Shown: positions 12,017 to 21,717, numbered from the stretch's first letter. The stretch: 64,000 nucleotides of DNA from Acinetobacter amyesii (GCF_002018365.1 NZ_MVKX01000011.1:62001-126000); one strand, 5' to 3'. Notes: a model not told the origin generated them from the sequence alone. Numbers and translations are program-made.

Positions 12017-14068
12017 ATGCATATAAAACTGAATGATATCTTTTTGACCATGCAGCAACAGCTCGATACCCCTCGGGCTGTGCTGGATGAAAACTTGCTG
12101 ATCGAATTGGTCAACCGAATTCGACCAGAAGATACAAAAAATACTGACGAAATTAAGAAAAAATTTCAGGCTTTCATCCAAGCTTTACTCATCACGCCAG
12201 ATGCAGCCTCTACCCTGCAAAGCTTTGTTCTAAAACTCATTAGCCGATATAAACAAACCAGTTTATATGCGGACACGGGTATTTTGTCTCTCGATGGTTT
12301 TTGGGGACAACTGTTCCAACGTCTTGGCGCACATTTTCTTCCCCTGATCAATGACGAAACTCAATTACAAGATTTAGTCCGTCGAGTTTTTTATCGTCAT
12401 AGCGACAAATATTGGCTCGACAGTATTGATGATCAGCAATGGATGCAGCTCTTTCGATTGTTTAACCAAGGCCATAGCAATCAAGAAGAAAAAAAGAAAA
12501 TTCGCCGTGAGTTAATTAAGGCCATTACCGTTTTGTCCTATCGGGTAAGTGGTATTGGCTTATATCCTGAATTTATTAATGCGCAGCCTGAACTGACCGA
12601 ATATGAATCGCCTTTTTTGGTGCAAAACCGTGAAATAAACGATTTTATTCAACAGTATAAAAAGCTCCATCAAAGTGCTGAAGAAATGAGTGCCGTGCTA
12701 CCGCCAGATGCTTCTCAAGCGTTGGTGATGCTGGAACAATGTCGTGATGTAGTCCTGAAGATTCGCCGTGCGACCAAACGTATTGGTGTAAGTGTCAGTC
12801 TGACTTACTTATTATCACTTTTAGAACAGTGTTTAGATCGTTTAGAAATCTTACTCAACCTGATAGTTGAAGAAGATGACGTCCGCTATGTGTCTATGGG
12901 CAGTTTACTCAGTGATGTGACGTCAGCGATTTATAGCGAGCGCAGCGTGCGCGATTTACTTGCCACCAATAGTGAGTTAGTTGCGCTACAAGTCACCGAA
13001 AACGCAAGCAAAACTGGCGAACACTATGTAAGTACCGACAAACAAGGCTTTATGAGCATGTACCGATCTGCGGCAGGTGCCGGCGTGATCATAGCATGTA
13101 TGGCAACGTTAAAAGTGCTGATGGCCCGTGTGACCATGGCACCGCTCATGCAAGCCATTTCATATAGTCTGAACTACTCTTTCGGCTTTATGCTGATTCA
13201 TGTTTTACATTTTACAGTTGCCACTAAACAGCCTGCAATGACAGCTGCCGCACTTGCCTCGACGGTTCAACATCGTAAAGGCTCGAAAATGGCGCAGATT
13301 GCCGAACTGGCTGCGCTGATTATTAATATTATCCGTACACAGTTTATCGCGATTTTAGGCAACATCAGTATTGCGATTCCAGTTGCAGCACTGATCGCCC
13401 TCAGCTGGGACATGGCTTTACATGAACCTTTAATGAATCATGCAAAAGCAGCCAAAACCTTACACGACCTTAACCCCTTCACTTCTCTCGCTGTCCCACA
13501 TGCTGCGATTGCTGGGGTATGTTTGTTTTTATCCGGTTTGATTGCTGGTTATTTTGACAACATGGCGGTTTATCGCAAAGTTGGACCACGAATTCAAGCG
13601 CATCCAAAGTTAAAACGCATCATGGGTCAAGACAGACTGGATAAATTTGCCGCTTACATTGAACGAAACTTAGGTGCTTTGGCGGGTAACTTCTTATTCG
13701 GGATCATGCTGGGTAGTATGGGAACAATTGGTTATATCTTAGGTTTACCTTTAGATATTCGCCATATTGCCTTCGCATCGGCCAACTTCATTCAAGGCCT
13801 CATCAATATCAATGGTTCACCAGACATTGGCTTAATCATTGTGTCATTCTTGGGGGTTATTCTGATCGGTCTTACCAACTTATTCGTCAGTTTCACGTTA
13901 ACAATTATTGTGGCACTACGGGCACGTCGCGTAAGATTTGAACAATGGAAACCTCTGGCTAAATTGGTGATGACTCATTTTCTAACTCGACCAAGTGACT
14001 TTTTCTGGCCACCAAAAACCCCACTTGAAGTTGAAGATGGCACACAAGCCAGTAAGAACAATCATTAG
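12017..14068 (+). CDS. large inner-membrane protein of the 'site-specific recombinase' (SpecificRecomb/Gcr) family
   Basis: About 683 residues. The N-terminal ~340 residues are soluble, helical and charged. The C-terminal half has several membrane segments (around residues 345-365, 370-395, 430-465, 490-515, 555-590 and 615-645). The pattern, including SLNYSFGFMLIHVLHFTVAT and NLGALAGNFLFGIMLGSMGT, is that of the family named after Neisseria gcr. Nothing in it resembles a tyrosine or serine recombinase active site, so the historical name is probably misleading. Start: ATG 12017; a TTG two codons earlier is possible and neither has a good Shine-Dalgarno. It follows ispB by about 30 bp and may be co-transcribed. 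Confidence 0.8.
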   Translation: MHIKLNDIFLTMQQQLDTPRAVLDENLLIELVNRIRPEDTKNTDEIKKKFQAFIQALLITPDAASTLQSFVLKLISRYKQTSLYADTGILSLDGFWGQLFQRLGAHFLPLINDETQLQDLVRRVFYRHSDKYWLDSIDDQQWMQLFRLFNQGHSNQEEKKKIRRELIKAITVLSYRVSGIGLYPEFINAQPELTEYESPFLVQNREINDFIQQYKKLHQSAEEMSAVLPPDASQALVMLEQCRDVVLKIRRATKRIGVSVSLTYLLSLLEQCLDRLEILLNLIVEEDDVRYVSMGSLLSDVTSAIYSERSVRDLLATNSELVALQVTENASKTGEHYVSTDKQGFMSMYRSAAGAGVIIACMATLKVLMARVTMAPLMQAISYSLNYSFGFMLIHVLHFTVATKQPAMTAAALASTVQHRKGSKMAQIAELAALIINIIRTQFIAILGNISIAIPVAALIALSWDMALHEPLMNHAKAAKTLHDLNPFTSLAVPHAAIAGVCLFLSGLIAGYFDNMAVYRKVGPRIQAHPKLKRIMGQDRLDKFAAYIERNLGALAGNFLFGIMLGSMGTIGYILGLPLDIRHIAFASANFIQGLININGSPDIGLIIVSFLGVILIGLTNLFVSFTLTIIVALRARRVRFEQWKPLAKLVMTHFLTRPSDFFWPPKTPLEVEDGTQASKNNH

Positions 14069-14142
14069 CAGATTTGTGTTTTATTTTAGTAAGATGTAAA
14101 TGAACACAAAAAATAAAATCAGTATGATTTACACAGACTTGA

Positions 14143-14172
14143 AATAAAGTGTACTGATGAGTACACTTTATT
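14143..14172. terminator. perfect 13-bp inverted repeat before pap2
   Basis: Arms AATAAAGTGTACT and AGTACACTTTATT with a gatg loop, 75 bp after the upstream stop and 49 bp before pap2. It has no real T-run, so it may be a weak terminator or a dimeric-regulator operator for the pap2-adeIJK unit. I cannot tell which from sequence. Confidence 0.5.
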
Positions 14173-14220
14173 CCATTAATTAACCGAGCTCGAACCGGTT
14201 AAAATGACAAGGAATAAAAT

Positions 14221-14817
14221 ATGCCACGAACGCTACTGTTTGTTGGTTTTTTTGCATTAATTATCAGTGTGTTGTCGCTTTATTCTAGCCATTTAAATCT
14301 AATAGATTTAAATCTCGTGGAATGGATGAGTCAGCACCGTATTGCTGTTTTTAATCAAATTGCCATCGGACTTTCGGCGTTAGGCGGCATGCCTTTTGTA
14401 TTATTTTTCACCACGCTATGGTGTTTACACTTTGCGTGGTATAAAAAATACACAGAGATTATTTTTATCAGTATAGGGATCTTTGGAAGTATCGGCCTTG
14501 CATGGTTGCTTAAATTTACGTTCACCAGACCGCGTCCCCCAGAAATGTACCATCTTGTAGCGTCTTACGGGAGTTCATTTCCAAGCGCACACAGTTGTTA
14601 TGCTGCATCGCTTGCGTGTTTGATGATCTTGATTTACCGACAACATGCTCAACATCGCTTGATCACCATTTTGGCATTGTTATGGATGCTGTGTATGGGT
14701 GTTTCGCGAGTTTATGTTGGGGTTCATTTTCCGACTGATGTCTTATCCGGTTGGAGCATAAGTTTTATTTGGATCACGCTACTTTATTTGAGTTACATCA
14801 AAATCAGTAAAGCGTAA
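14221..14817 (+). CDS. PAP2-family membrane phosphatase
   Basis: Membrane phosphatase of the PAP2 superfamily (phosphatidic acid or undecaprenyl-diphosphate type), 198 residues with about five membrane spans. All three catalytic motifs are visible: KFTFTRPRP (motif 1), SSFPSAHS (motif 2) and SRVYVGVHFPTDV (motif 3), whose histidines and arginines form the phosphate-transfer site. It sits 42 bp upstream of adeI on the same strand, the arrangement known upstream of adeIJK in A. baumannii. The substrate cannot be fixed from sequence. Confidence 0.9.
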   Translation: MPRTLLFVGFFALIISVLSLYSSHLNLIDLNLVEWMSQHRIAVFNQIAIGLSALGGMPFVLFFTTLWCLHFAWYKKYTEIIFISIGIFGSIGLAWLLKFTFTRPRPPEMYHLVASYGSSFPSAHSCYAASLACLMILIYRQHAQHRLITILALLWMLCMGVSRVYVGVHFPTDVLSGWSISFIWITLLYLSYIKISKA

Positions 14818-14859
14818 ACAAATGAATTATTTAGATAAATATCTAATTGAGGTGGAACA

Positions 14860-16125
14860 ATGATGTCTGCAAAGCTTTGGGCTCCTGCCCTGACTGCTTG
14901 CGCATTGGCAACAAGTATTGCACTTGTTGGTTGTAGCAAAGATCCTAAAGATGCACAGCAAGCTGCTGCTGCACAGCAAATGCCACCAACTGAAGTCGGT
15001 GTCATTGTTGCCCAACCGCAAAGCGTTGAACAATCTGTTGAACTTTCAGGCCGTACATCTGCCTATGAAATTTCAGAAGTACGTCCACAAACCAGTGGTG
15101 TAGTACTGAAACGTCTATTTGCAGAAGGCAGCTATGTTCGCGAAGGACAAGCCTTGTACGAGATCGACTCACGTACAAACCGTGCTTCAGCTGACAGTGC
15201 TCGTGCTGCTTTAACACGTCAACAAGCTAACTTAAACGTGTTACGTGTTAAAGAAGGTCGTTACCGTCAGCTTGTTGGCTCAAATGCGATTTCAAAACAA
15301 GAATACGACGATATTGTTGCTCAAGTTAAACTGGCTGAAGCAGATGTTGCGGCATCTCAGGCAGAACTTAAAAATGCAGAAATTAACCTAGGTTACTCAA
15401 CTGTACGTGCGCCAATTTCAGGTCAAACCAACCGTTCTACAGTCACAGCGGGTGCATTAGTTACTGCATCTCAAGCTGATCCATTGGTAACAATTCAACG
15501 TCTTGATCCAATGTACGTTGACATTAACCAATCAAGTGCTGAACTTCTTCGTCTACGCCAACAGTTAAGCAAAGGCAACTTAGACAGCAGTAATAACACC
15601 AAAGTGAAATTACGTCTTGAAGATGGTAGCGAATACCCAATTGAAGGTCGTCTTGCATTCTCTGATGCGAGTGTGAACCCTGATACAGGTACGGTTACGC
15701 TTCGTGCTGTGTTCTCTAACCCGAACCATTTATTGCTTCCGGGTATGTTTGCCAATGCTCGTATCGTTCAAGGTGTGATTCCAAACGCTTACCTTATTCC
15801 ACAAGCTGCTATTACACGTACCCCTACAGGTCAAGCAATGGCAATGATTGTGAATGCAAAAGGTGCTGTAGAATCTCGTCCTGTAACAACAGTCGGTACT
15901 CAAGGTGCAAACTGGATCGTGACTCAAGGTTTAAACACTGGCGATAAAGTGATTGTTGACGGTATTGCGAAAGTGAAAGCTGAGCAACAAGTTGTAGCCA
16001 AACCGTATCAACCTCAGGCTGCTGCACCTCAAGGTGCTCAACAACCTGCTGCAGCAAAGCCAGACGCTAAAGCCGCAGAACAAGCAGCGCCTAAAACTGA
16101 ACAAAAAGCTACTTCAAACGCATAA
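14860..16125 (+). CDS. adeI: RND efflux periplasmic adaptor AdeI
   Basis: Membrane-fusion protein linking AdeJ to AdeK. It is a lipoprotein with signal MMSAKLWAPALTACALATSI and lipobox Cys25. Then come a lipoyl-type half motif (VRPQTSGVVLKRLFAEGSYV), a long helical hairpin (about residues 105-165), the second half (APISGQTNRSTVTAGALV) and beta-barrel/membrane-proximal domains. The C-terminal tail (about 385-421) is Ala/Gln/Pro-rich and low-complexity. The N-terminal half reads nearly identically to A. baumannii AdeI as I recall it. GAGGTGG precedes the ATG. First efflux gene of adeIJK; known repression by AdeN acts from elsewhere in the genome. Confidence 0.93.
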   Translation: MMSAKLWAPALTACALATSIALVGCSKDPKDAQQAAAAQQMPPTEVGVIVAQPQSVEQSVELSGRTSAYEISEVRPQTSGVVLKRLFAEGSYVREGQALYEIDSRTNRASADSARAALTRQQANLNVLRVKEGRYRQLVGSNAISKQEYDDIVAQVKLAEADVAASQAELKNAEINLGYSTVRAPISGQTNRSTVTAGALVTASQADPLVTIQRLDPMYVDINQSSAELLRLRQQLSKGNLDSSNNTKVKLRLEDGSEYPIEGRLAFSDASVNPDTGTVTLRAVFSNPNHLLLPGMFANARIVQGVIPNAYLIPQAAITRTPTGQAMAMIVNAKGAVESRPVTTVGTQGANWIVTQGLNTGDKVIVDGIAKVKAEQQVVAKPYQPQAAAPQGAQQPAAAKPDAKAAEQAAPKTEQKATSNA

Positions 16126-16137
16126 GGAGTAGACTGA

Positions 16138-19100
16138 ATGGCTCAATTCTTTATTCATCGCCCCATTTTTGCGTGGGTGATTGCATTGGTAATTATGCTA
16201 GCGGGTGTACTCACGCTATCAAATATGCCAATTGCACAGTATCCGACCATTGCGCCGCCAACGGTTTCAATCTCTGCGACTTACCCTGGTGCGTCTGCAG
16301 AAACAGTTGAAAACACCGTAACCCAAATCATTGAACAACAAATGAATGGTTTGGATGGCTTACGTTATATTTCGTCAAACAGTGCGGGTAACGGTCAGGC
16401 ATCTATTACATTGAACTTTGAACAAGGGATCGATCCAGATATCGCCCAAGTTCAAGTCCAAAACAAACTCCAGTCTGCGACAGCGCTTTTACCTGAAGAC
16501 GTACAACGTCAAGGTGTAAAAGTCACCAAATCTGGCGCAAGCTTCCTACAAGTTGTAGCATTTCACTCACCGTCAGGTAAGTTGACTGCGGACGACATTA
16601 AGGACTATGTAAACTCGAATATTTCTGAACCTCTCAGCCGTGTGGCAGGTGTAGGTGAAGTCCAAGTATTCGGTGGTTCTTATGCGATGCGTATTTGGCT
16701 AGATCCAGCCAAAATGGCAAACCTACAAGTTACACCGAGTGATGTGGCTGCGGCTATCCGTACACAGAATGCTCAGGTAGCTGTTGGTCAGTTAGGTGGT
16801 GCGCCTGCAACTGAAGGTCAAGTCCTGAACGCGACTGTTACAGCACAAAGTTTGTTGCAAACACCTGATCAATTCAAAAACATTTTCTTACGTAACAGTG
16901 CCAATGGTGCTCAAGTCCGTATAGGTGATGTAGCACGTGTTGAATTAGGTGCGGACAACTATCAGTTTGACTCTAAGTTCAACAACAAACCTGCAGGTGG
17001 TGTAGCGATTAAACTGGCGACTGGTGCGAACGCATTGGATACAGCTGAAGCTGTTGAAGCACGTTTAAAAGAGCTACGTCCAAACTACCCTGAAGGTTTA
17101 GAAGACACACTTGCATTTGATACAACACCATTCATTAAATTGTCTATTGAAAGTGTTGTACATACCCTTGTAGAAGCCGTGATTCTCGTATTCTTTGTGA
17201 TGTTCTTGTTCTTACAGAACTGGCGCGCAACGATTATTCCGACATTGGCTGTACCTGTAGTTGTATTGGGTACATTTGCTGTCATTAACATGTTTGGTTT
17301 CTCGATCAACACACTCACCATGTTCGCGATGGTACTGGCGATTGGTCTCCTCGTGGATGATGCGATTGTTGTCGTAGAGAACGTTGAACGTGTCATGGTC
17401 GAAGATCATCTTGACCCTGTGACTGCAACTGAAATCTCAATGAAACAGATCTCAGGTGCCCTCATCGGTATTACCTCTGTGTTAACCGCAGTATTCGTAC
17501 CGATGGCATTCTTCGGTGGTACTACAGGTGTAATTTATCGTCAGTTCTCAATCACGCTGGTAACAGCAATGATTCTGTCATTGATTGTGGCATTGACCTT
17601 TACCCCTGCCCTATGTGCGACCATGTTGAAACAACATGATCCAAACAAACCTGAAAGCAACAACATCTTTGCCCGTTTCTTCCGTTGGTTTAACAGCTCT
17701 TTTGATAAAATTGCGCATAAATACCAAGGCGGCGTGAACTTCATGACACACCACAAGATTTTCTCTGGTGTGATTTATGCGGTTGTGATCGGCTTGTTGG
17801 TACTTTTATTCCAAAAATTACCATCGTCATTCTTACCTGATGAAGACCAAGGTGTCGTGATGACCCTTGTACAGTTACCACCGAATGCTTCACTTGAGCG
17901 TACGGACAAAACTGTCACTGCAATGACCAATTACTTCCTGAAAAACGAAGAAAAATATGTCGAATCTGTATTCAGTGTTGCCGGCTTCTCGTTCACAGGT
18001 GTGGGTCAAAACGCAGGTCTTGCTTTCGTCAAGTTAAAAGATTGGGAAGACCGTACATCACCTGAATCTCAAGTGGGTGCGATTATTCAACGTGGTATGG
18101 CATTGAACATGATCGTGAAGGATGCTTCATACATCATGCCAATCCAATTACCAGCCATGCCTGAATTGGGTGTAACTGCTGGCTTCAACTTGCAGTTAAA
18201 AGCTTCTGCAGGTCAAACCCATCAACAACTTATCGATGCCCGTAATATGGTGCTCGGTATGGCTGCTCAAGATAAACGTCTCATGGGTGTTCGTCCTAAC
18301 GGCCAAGAAGATACGCCACAGTACAAAATCACGATTGACCAAGCTCAAGCCGGTGCTATGGGTGTCAGCATTGCTGAAATCAATACCACAATGGGTATGG
18401 CATGGGGTGGTTCTTACATCAACGACTTCGTTGACCGTGGTCGTGTGAAGAAAGTCTATGTACAGGGTGAAGCTGCAGCACGTATGATGCCTGAAGACCT
18501 GAACCAGTGGTATGTTCGTAACAACCAAGGCACAATGGTTCCATTCTCGACCTTCGCTACTGGCGAATGGACTTATGGTTCACCACGTCTTGAACGTTAT
18601 AACGGTATCGCATCTGTGAACATTCAAGGTTCACCGGGTGTGGGTGTAAGTTCGGGAGACGCGATGAAAGCGATGGAAGAAATTGTACAAAAACTTCCTT
18701 CGATGGGCGTTCAAGGCTTTGACTATGAATGGACTGGTTTATCTCTAGAAGAACGTGAGTCTGGCGCACAAGCACCATTCCTATACGCACTTTCATTGTT
18801 AATCGTCTTCCTCTGTCTTGCTGCCTTGTATGAAAGCTGGTCTATTCCGTTCTCAGTATTACTGGTTGTACCATTAGGTGTATTGGGTGCGTTATTACTG
18901 ACTTTCCTTGGAATGGTGTTCTTCAAAAATCCAAACTTGGCGAATAACATTTACTTCCAGGTGGCTATTATTGCCGTCATTGGTTTGTCCGCGAAGAATG
19001 CGATCTTGATCGTAGAATTTGCCAAAGAACTTCAAGAAAAAGGTGAAGATCTGTTTGACGCAACTTTGCATGCCGCTAAAATGCGTCTACGTCCAATTAT

Positions 19101-19317
19101 CATGACCACTTTAGCCTTTGGTTTTGGTGTACTTCCTCTTGCGCTTTCATCGGGTGCAGGTGCAGGTAGTCAGCACTCTGTAGGTTATGGTGTATTGGGT
19201 GGCGTAATCAGTTCTACCCTACTTGGTATCTTCTTTATTCCTGTGTTCTACGTATGGATCCGAAGTATCTTTAAGTACAAACCAAAACAACAAAATAATC
19301 AGGAGCATTTATCGTGA
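16138..19317 (+). CDS. adeJ: RND multidrug efflux transporter AdeJ
   Basis: Inner-membrane proton/drug antiporter, 1059 residues, the normal HAE-1 length. Twelve membrane spans and two large periplasmic loops are arranged as in AcrB. The proton-relay pair Asp407-Asp408 falls exactly at the AcrB numbering (GLLVDDAIVVVENVER), and the TM10 lysine is in the GLSAKNAILIVEFAK segment. The N-terminus MAQFFIHRPIFAWVIALVIM is family-typical. AAGGAG lies 9 nt before the ATG; the gene starts 12 bp after adeI and its stop overlaps adeK, so translation is coupled. Confers intrinsic resistance to many drug classes in A. baumannii. Confidence 0.95.
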   Translation: MAQFFIHRPIFAWVIALVIMLAGVLTLSNMPIAQYPTIAPPTVSISATYPGASAETVENTVTQIIEQQMNGLDGLRYISSNSAGNGQASITLNFEQGIDPDIAQVQVQNKLQSATALLPEDVQRQGVKVTKSGASFLQVVAFHSPSGKLTADDIKDYVNSNISEPLSRVAGVGEVQVFGGSYAMRIWLDPAKMANLQVTPSDVAAAIRTQNAQVAVGQLGGAPATEGQVLNATVTAQSLLQTPDQFKNIFLRNSANGAQVRIGDVARVELGADNYQFDSKFNNKPAGGVAIKLATGANALDTAEAVEARLKELRPNYPEGLEDTLAFDTTPFIKLSIESVVHTLVEAVILVFFVMFLFLQNWRATIIPTLAVPVVVLGTFAVINMFGFSINTLTMFAMVLAIGLLVDDAIVVVENVERVMVEDHLDPVTATEISMKQISGALIGITSVLTAVFVPMAFFGGTTGVIYRQFSITLVTAMILSLIVALTFTPALCATMLKQHDPNKPESNNIFARFFRWFNSSFDKIAHKYQGGVNFMTHHKIFSGVIYAVVIGLLVLLFQKLPSSFLPDEDQGVVMTLVQLPPNASLERTDKTVTAMTNYFLKNEEKYVESVFSVAGFSFTGVGQNAGLAFVKLKDWEDRTSPESQVGAIIQRGMALNMIVKDASYIMPIQLPAMPELGVTAGFNLQLKASAGQTHQQLIDARNMVLGMAAQDKRLMGVRPNGQEDTPQYKITIDQAQAGAMGVSIAEINTTMGMAWGGSYINDFVDRGRVKKVYVQGEAAARMMPEDLNQWYVRNNQGTMVPFSTFATGEWTYGSPRLERYNGIASVNIQGSPGVGVSSGDAMKAMEEIVQKLPSMGVQGFDYEWTGLSLEERESGAQAPFLYALSLLIVFLCLAALYESWSIPFSVLLVVPLGVLGALLLTFLGMVFFKNPNLANNIYFQVAIIAVIGLSAKNAILIVEFAKELQEKGEDLFDATLHAAKMRLRPIIMTTLAFGFGVLPLALSSGAGAGSQHSVGYGVLGGVISSTLLGIFFIPVFYVWIRSIFKYKPKQQNNQEHLS

Positions 19318-20771
19318 TGCAAAATGTATGGTCTATTGCAGGTCGTAGCATTGCGGTTTCTTCACTTGCGCTTGCTTTGGCTGCCTGCCAAAGCATGCGT
19401 GGTCCAGAGCCGGTTGTTCAGACCAATATCCCCGAAAGCTACACAGCAAGTGCTTCTGGCACTTCTGTGGCTGAGCAAGGATATAAAGATTTCTTTGCTG
19501 ACCAACGTCTGGTACAAGTTCTTGACTTAGCTTTAGCCAATAACCGTGACCTGCGTACCGCAGCTTTAAATATTGAACGTGCACAGCAACAGTACCAAAT
19601 CACTGCCAATGGTCAATTACCAACCATTGGTGCAAGTGGTAGCGTACTTCGTCAAGACACGTTGAATACGCAAAAGCCTGTAACTTCTTACAATGTCGGT
19701 TTAGGTGTCACTGCCTATGAACTTGATTTTTGGGGTCGTGTACGTAGCTTAAAAGACAATGCCTTAGATAGTTACCTTGCAACTGCAAGTGCCCGTGATG
19801 CAACGCAAATTGCGCTCGTGGGTCAAGTGGCTCAAGCATGGTTAAACTATGCGTATGCCAACTCAAACTTGAAGCTTGCGGATCAAACATTAAAGGCTCA
19901 ACTTGAATCTTATAATCTCAACAAAAAGCGTTTTGATGTTGGTATCGACAGTGAAGTTCCTGTTCGTCAGGCTCAAATTTCTGTAGAAACTGCACGTAAT
20001 GATGTTGCGAATTACAAGACTCAAATTGCTCAAGCGCAAAACTTATTGAACCTATTAGTGGGTCAACAAGTGCCTGCGAACTTGCTTCCAAACCAACGTG
20101 TCAATCGTATTACTTCGACCAATACCATTGGTTCAGGTATTCCAAGTGACTTGTTGAACAACCGTCCAGATGTACGTGCAGCTGAATATAAACTGTCTGC
20201 TGCTGGTGCGAACATTGGTGCAGCTAAAGCACGTCTGTTCCCTACGATTAGCCTGACAGGTTCTGCGGGTTATGCTTCAACGGACTTAGGTGATCTATTT
20301 AAATCAGGCAACTTTGTATGGTCTGCTGGCCCTAGTCTAGATATTCCAATCTTCGACTGGGGTACACGTCAGGCCAATATTAAAGTTTCTGAAACTGACC
20401 AGAAAATTGCATTGTCTGATTATGAAAAATCAGTTCAGTCAGCTTTCCGTGAAGTGAATGATGCGCTTGCAGTTCGCCAAAACATTGGTGACCGTATTGC
20501 AGCACAGCGCCGTTTAGTTGATGCAACCAATACAACGTACAAACTATCAAATGCTCGCTTCCGTGCTGGTATTGATAGCTACCTAACTGTACTGGATGCG
20601 CAGCGTGCATCTTATGCAGCTGAGCAAGGTTTGTTGCTGCTTGAACAAGCAAATCTCAACAACCAAGTTGAATTGTATAAAACACTTGGTGGCGGTATCA
20701 AAGCCAACACTTCTGATGCTGTGCAATACCAACCCTCTACTGCTGAGCGTAAAGCGGCATCAAAACAATAA
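19317..20771 (+). CDS. adeK: RND efflux outer-membrane channel AdeK
   Basis: TolC/OprM-type outer-membrane factor, about 484 residues. It has a lipoprotein signal with lipobox LAAC near residue 24 and two tandem OEP domains. Typical blocks are GQVAQAWLNYAYANSNLKLA, RFDVGIDSEVPVRQAQISVE, LLNNRPDVRAAEYKLSAAGA and FRAGIDSYLTVLDAQRASYA. The start is ATG 19317, overlapping the adeJ stop (TGATG) with AGGAG upstream; an in-frame GTG at 19314 is the alternative. Last gene of adeIJK, followed by a clear terminator. Confidence 0.94.
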   Translation: MQNVWSIAGRSIAVSSLALALAACQSMRGPEPVVQTNIPESYTASASGTSVAEQGYKDFFADQRLVQVLDLALANNRDLRTAALNIERAQQQYQITANGQLPTIGASGSVLRQDTLNTQKPVTSYNVGLGVTAYELDFWGRVRSLKDNALDSYLATASARDATQIALVGQVAQAWLNYAYANSNLKLADQTLKAQLESYNLNKKRFDVGIDSEVPVRQAQISVETARNDVANYKTQIAQAQNLLNLLVGQQVPANLLPNQRVNRITSTNTIGSGIPSDLLNNRPDVRAAEYKLSAAGANIGAAKARLFPTISLTGSAGYASTDLGDLFKSGNFVWSAGPSLDIPIFDWGTRQANIKVSETDQKIALSDYEKSVQSAFREVNDALAVRQNIGDRIAAQRRLVDATNTTYKLSNARFRAGIDSYLTVLDAQRASYAAEQGLLLLEQANLNNQVELYKTLGGGIKANTSDAVQYQPSTAERKAASKQ

Positions 20772-20800
20772 TTTGATTTAGCCTAGTCAGTAATATTTGA

Positions 20801-20826
20801 AAAGCTCACTTCGGTGGGCTTTTTTC
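20801..20826 (+). terminator. terminator of the adeIJK operon
   Basis: AAAAGCtCAC, a ttcg tetraloop, GTGgGCTTTTTT: a stem with a very stable UUCG-type loop and a T-run, 30 bp after the adeK stop. Confidence 0.9.
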
Positions 20827-20922
20827 ATTTTTAGATCGAAGCTTCAAAATAAAAATGAACATATTGCTTTTTGTTGAAGAGTTTCCTATCTTCAATTCAC
20901 CTTTTTATATTGATAACTAAAA

Positions 20923-21279
20923 ATGCTTTTAAGTAATCTTGAATCTGTTCCAGGTCATACCATTACACAACAACTTGATGTCGTTTATGGCAGTACTGTC
21001 CGCAGTAAACATGTTGGTCGTGACTTTATGGCTGGCCTAAAAAATATTGTGGGTGGTGAGCTCAAAGGTTATACAGAACTACTCGAAGAATCCCGTCAAG
21101 AAGCCATGAGCCGTATGATTGATAAAGCACGTGCCTTAGGGGCGAATGCGGTCGTCGGTATCCGTTTTTCAACCTCAAATATTGCTCAAGGCGCCTCTGA
21201 GTTATTTGTATATGGCACGGCTGTTCGCGTAGAAGCCAACTCAGAAAAACTCCCAGACCCATTTCCAACTCAGGACTAA
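20923..21279 (+). CDS. YbjQ/UPF0145 family protein
   Basis: Soluble 118-residue protein of the YbjQ (DUF74, 'heavy-metal-binding') family. Hallmarks: GHTITQQLDVVYGSTVRSKH at the start, then the ExRxEAxxRM-type helix (ESRQEAMSRMIDKARALGAN) and AVVGIRFSTSNI. Biochemical function is unknown; YbjQ proteins form decamers in structures. The next gene is a paralogue 3 bp downstream, so the two are co-transcribed. Confidence 0.85.
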   Translation: MLLSNLESVPGHTITQQLDVVYGSTVRSKHVGRDFMAGLKNIVGGELKGYTELLEESRQEAMSRMIDKARALGANAVVGIRFSTSNIAQGASELFVYGTAVRVEANSEKLPDPFPTQD

Positions 21280-21282
21280 GTC

Positions 21283-21717
21283 ATGGATGCCTTTATTTTT
21301 AAAGTCCTGATCTTTGTGGTGCTCTTTTGTATTGGTTGGGGCTTCGGTCGCCATATCGAACAAAAGCATCTCAAAGAACTCGAAGCTCAAGAAAAGCGTT
21401 TATCGCATATTCAAATAGACAACAACCGCTTTAAAACTACTGAACATTTTGGACAACTGATTTCGAGTAATGTGGTGATTTCACATGATTATTTTAAATA
21501 TGTGATTGCCAATATTCAGAACTTCTTTGGCGGACGTTTGACTAGTTATGAAAGCATTGTCGATCGGGCACGTCGTGAAGCCGTGGTGCGTTTAAAACAA
21601 GAAGCTGAAAAAATGGGCGCAACGCAAATTATGGGCCTGCGTTTAAGCACCACTGAGCTGGGTATGCAAGGTGGCATGGTCGAAGTCTTTGCGTATGGGA
21701 CTGCTATTCAAAAATAG
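21283..21717 (+). CDS. membrane-anchored YbjQ family paralogue
   Basis: 144 residues. It starts with a membrane segment (about residues 5-22, FKVLIFVVLFCIGWGFG), then a charged linker (EQKHLKELEAQEKRL), then a YbjQ domain with FGGRLTSYESIVDRARREAV and MGATQIMGLRLSTTEL. It looks like the soluble upstream gene with a membrane tether added. AGGACTAAGTC precedes the ATG, inside the end of the previous gene. The pairing suggests a mixed oligomer, part soluble and part anchored; this is inference. Confidence 0.82.
   Translation: MDAFIFKVLIFVVLFCIGWGFGRHIEQKHLKELEAQEKRLSHIQIDNNRFKTTEHFGQLISSNVVISHDYFKYVIANIQNFFGGRLTSYESIVDRARREAVVRLKQEAEKMGATQIMGLRLSTTELGMQGGMVEVFAYGTAIQK

Noticed and set aside
12017..14068. 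Reading this gene as evidence of a mobile element
   Set aside because: The family name suggests recombination, but there are no inverted repeats, target duplications or catalytic motifs, and it sits in a core neighbourhood.
17085..18950. Minus-strand open frames within adeJ
   Set aside because: Antisense shadows of a strongly conserved RND gene; no supporting signals.
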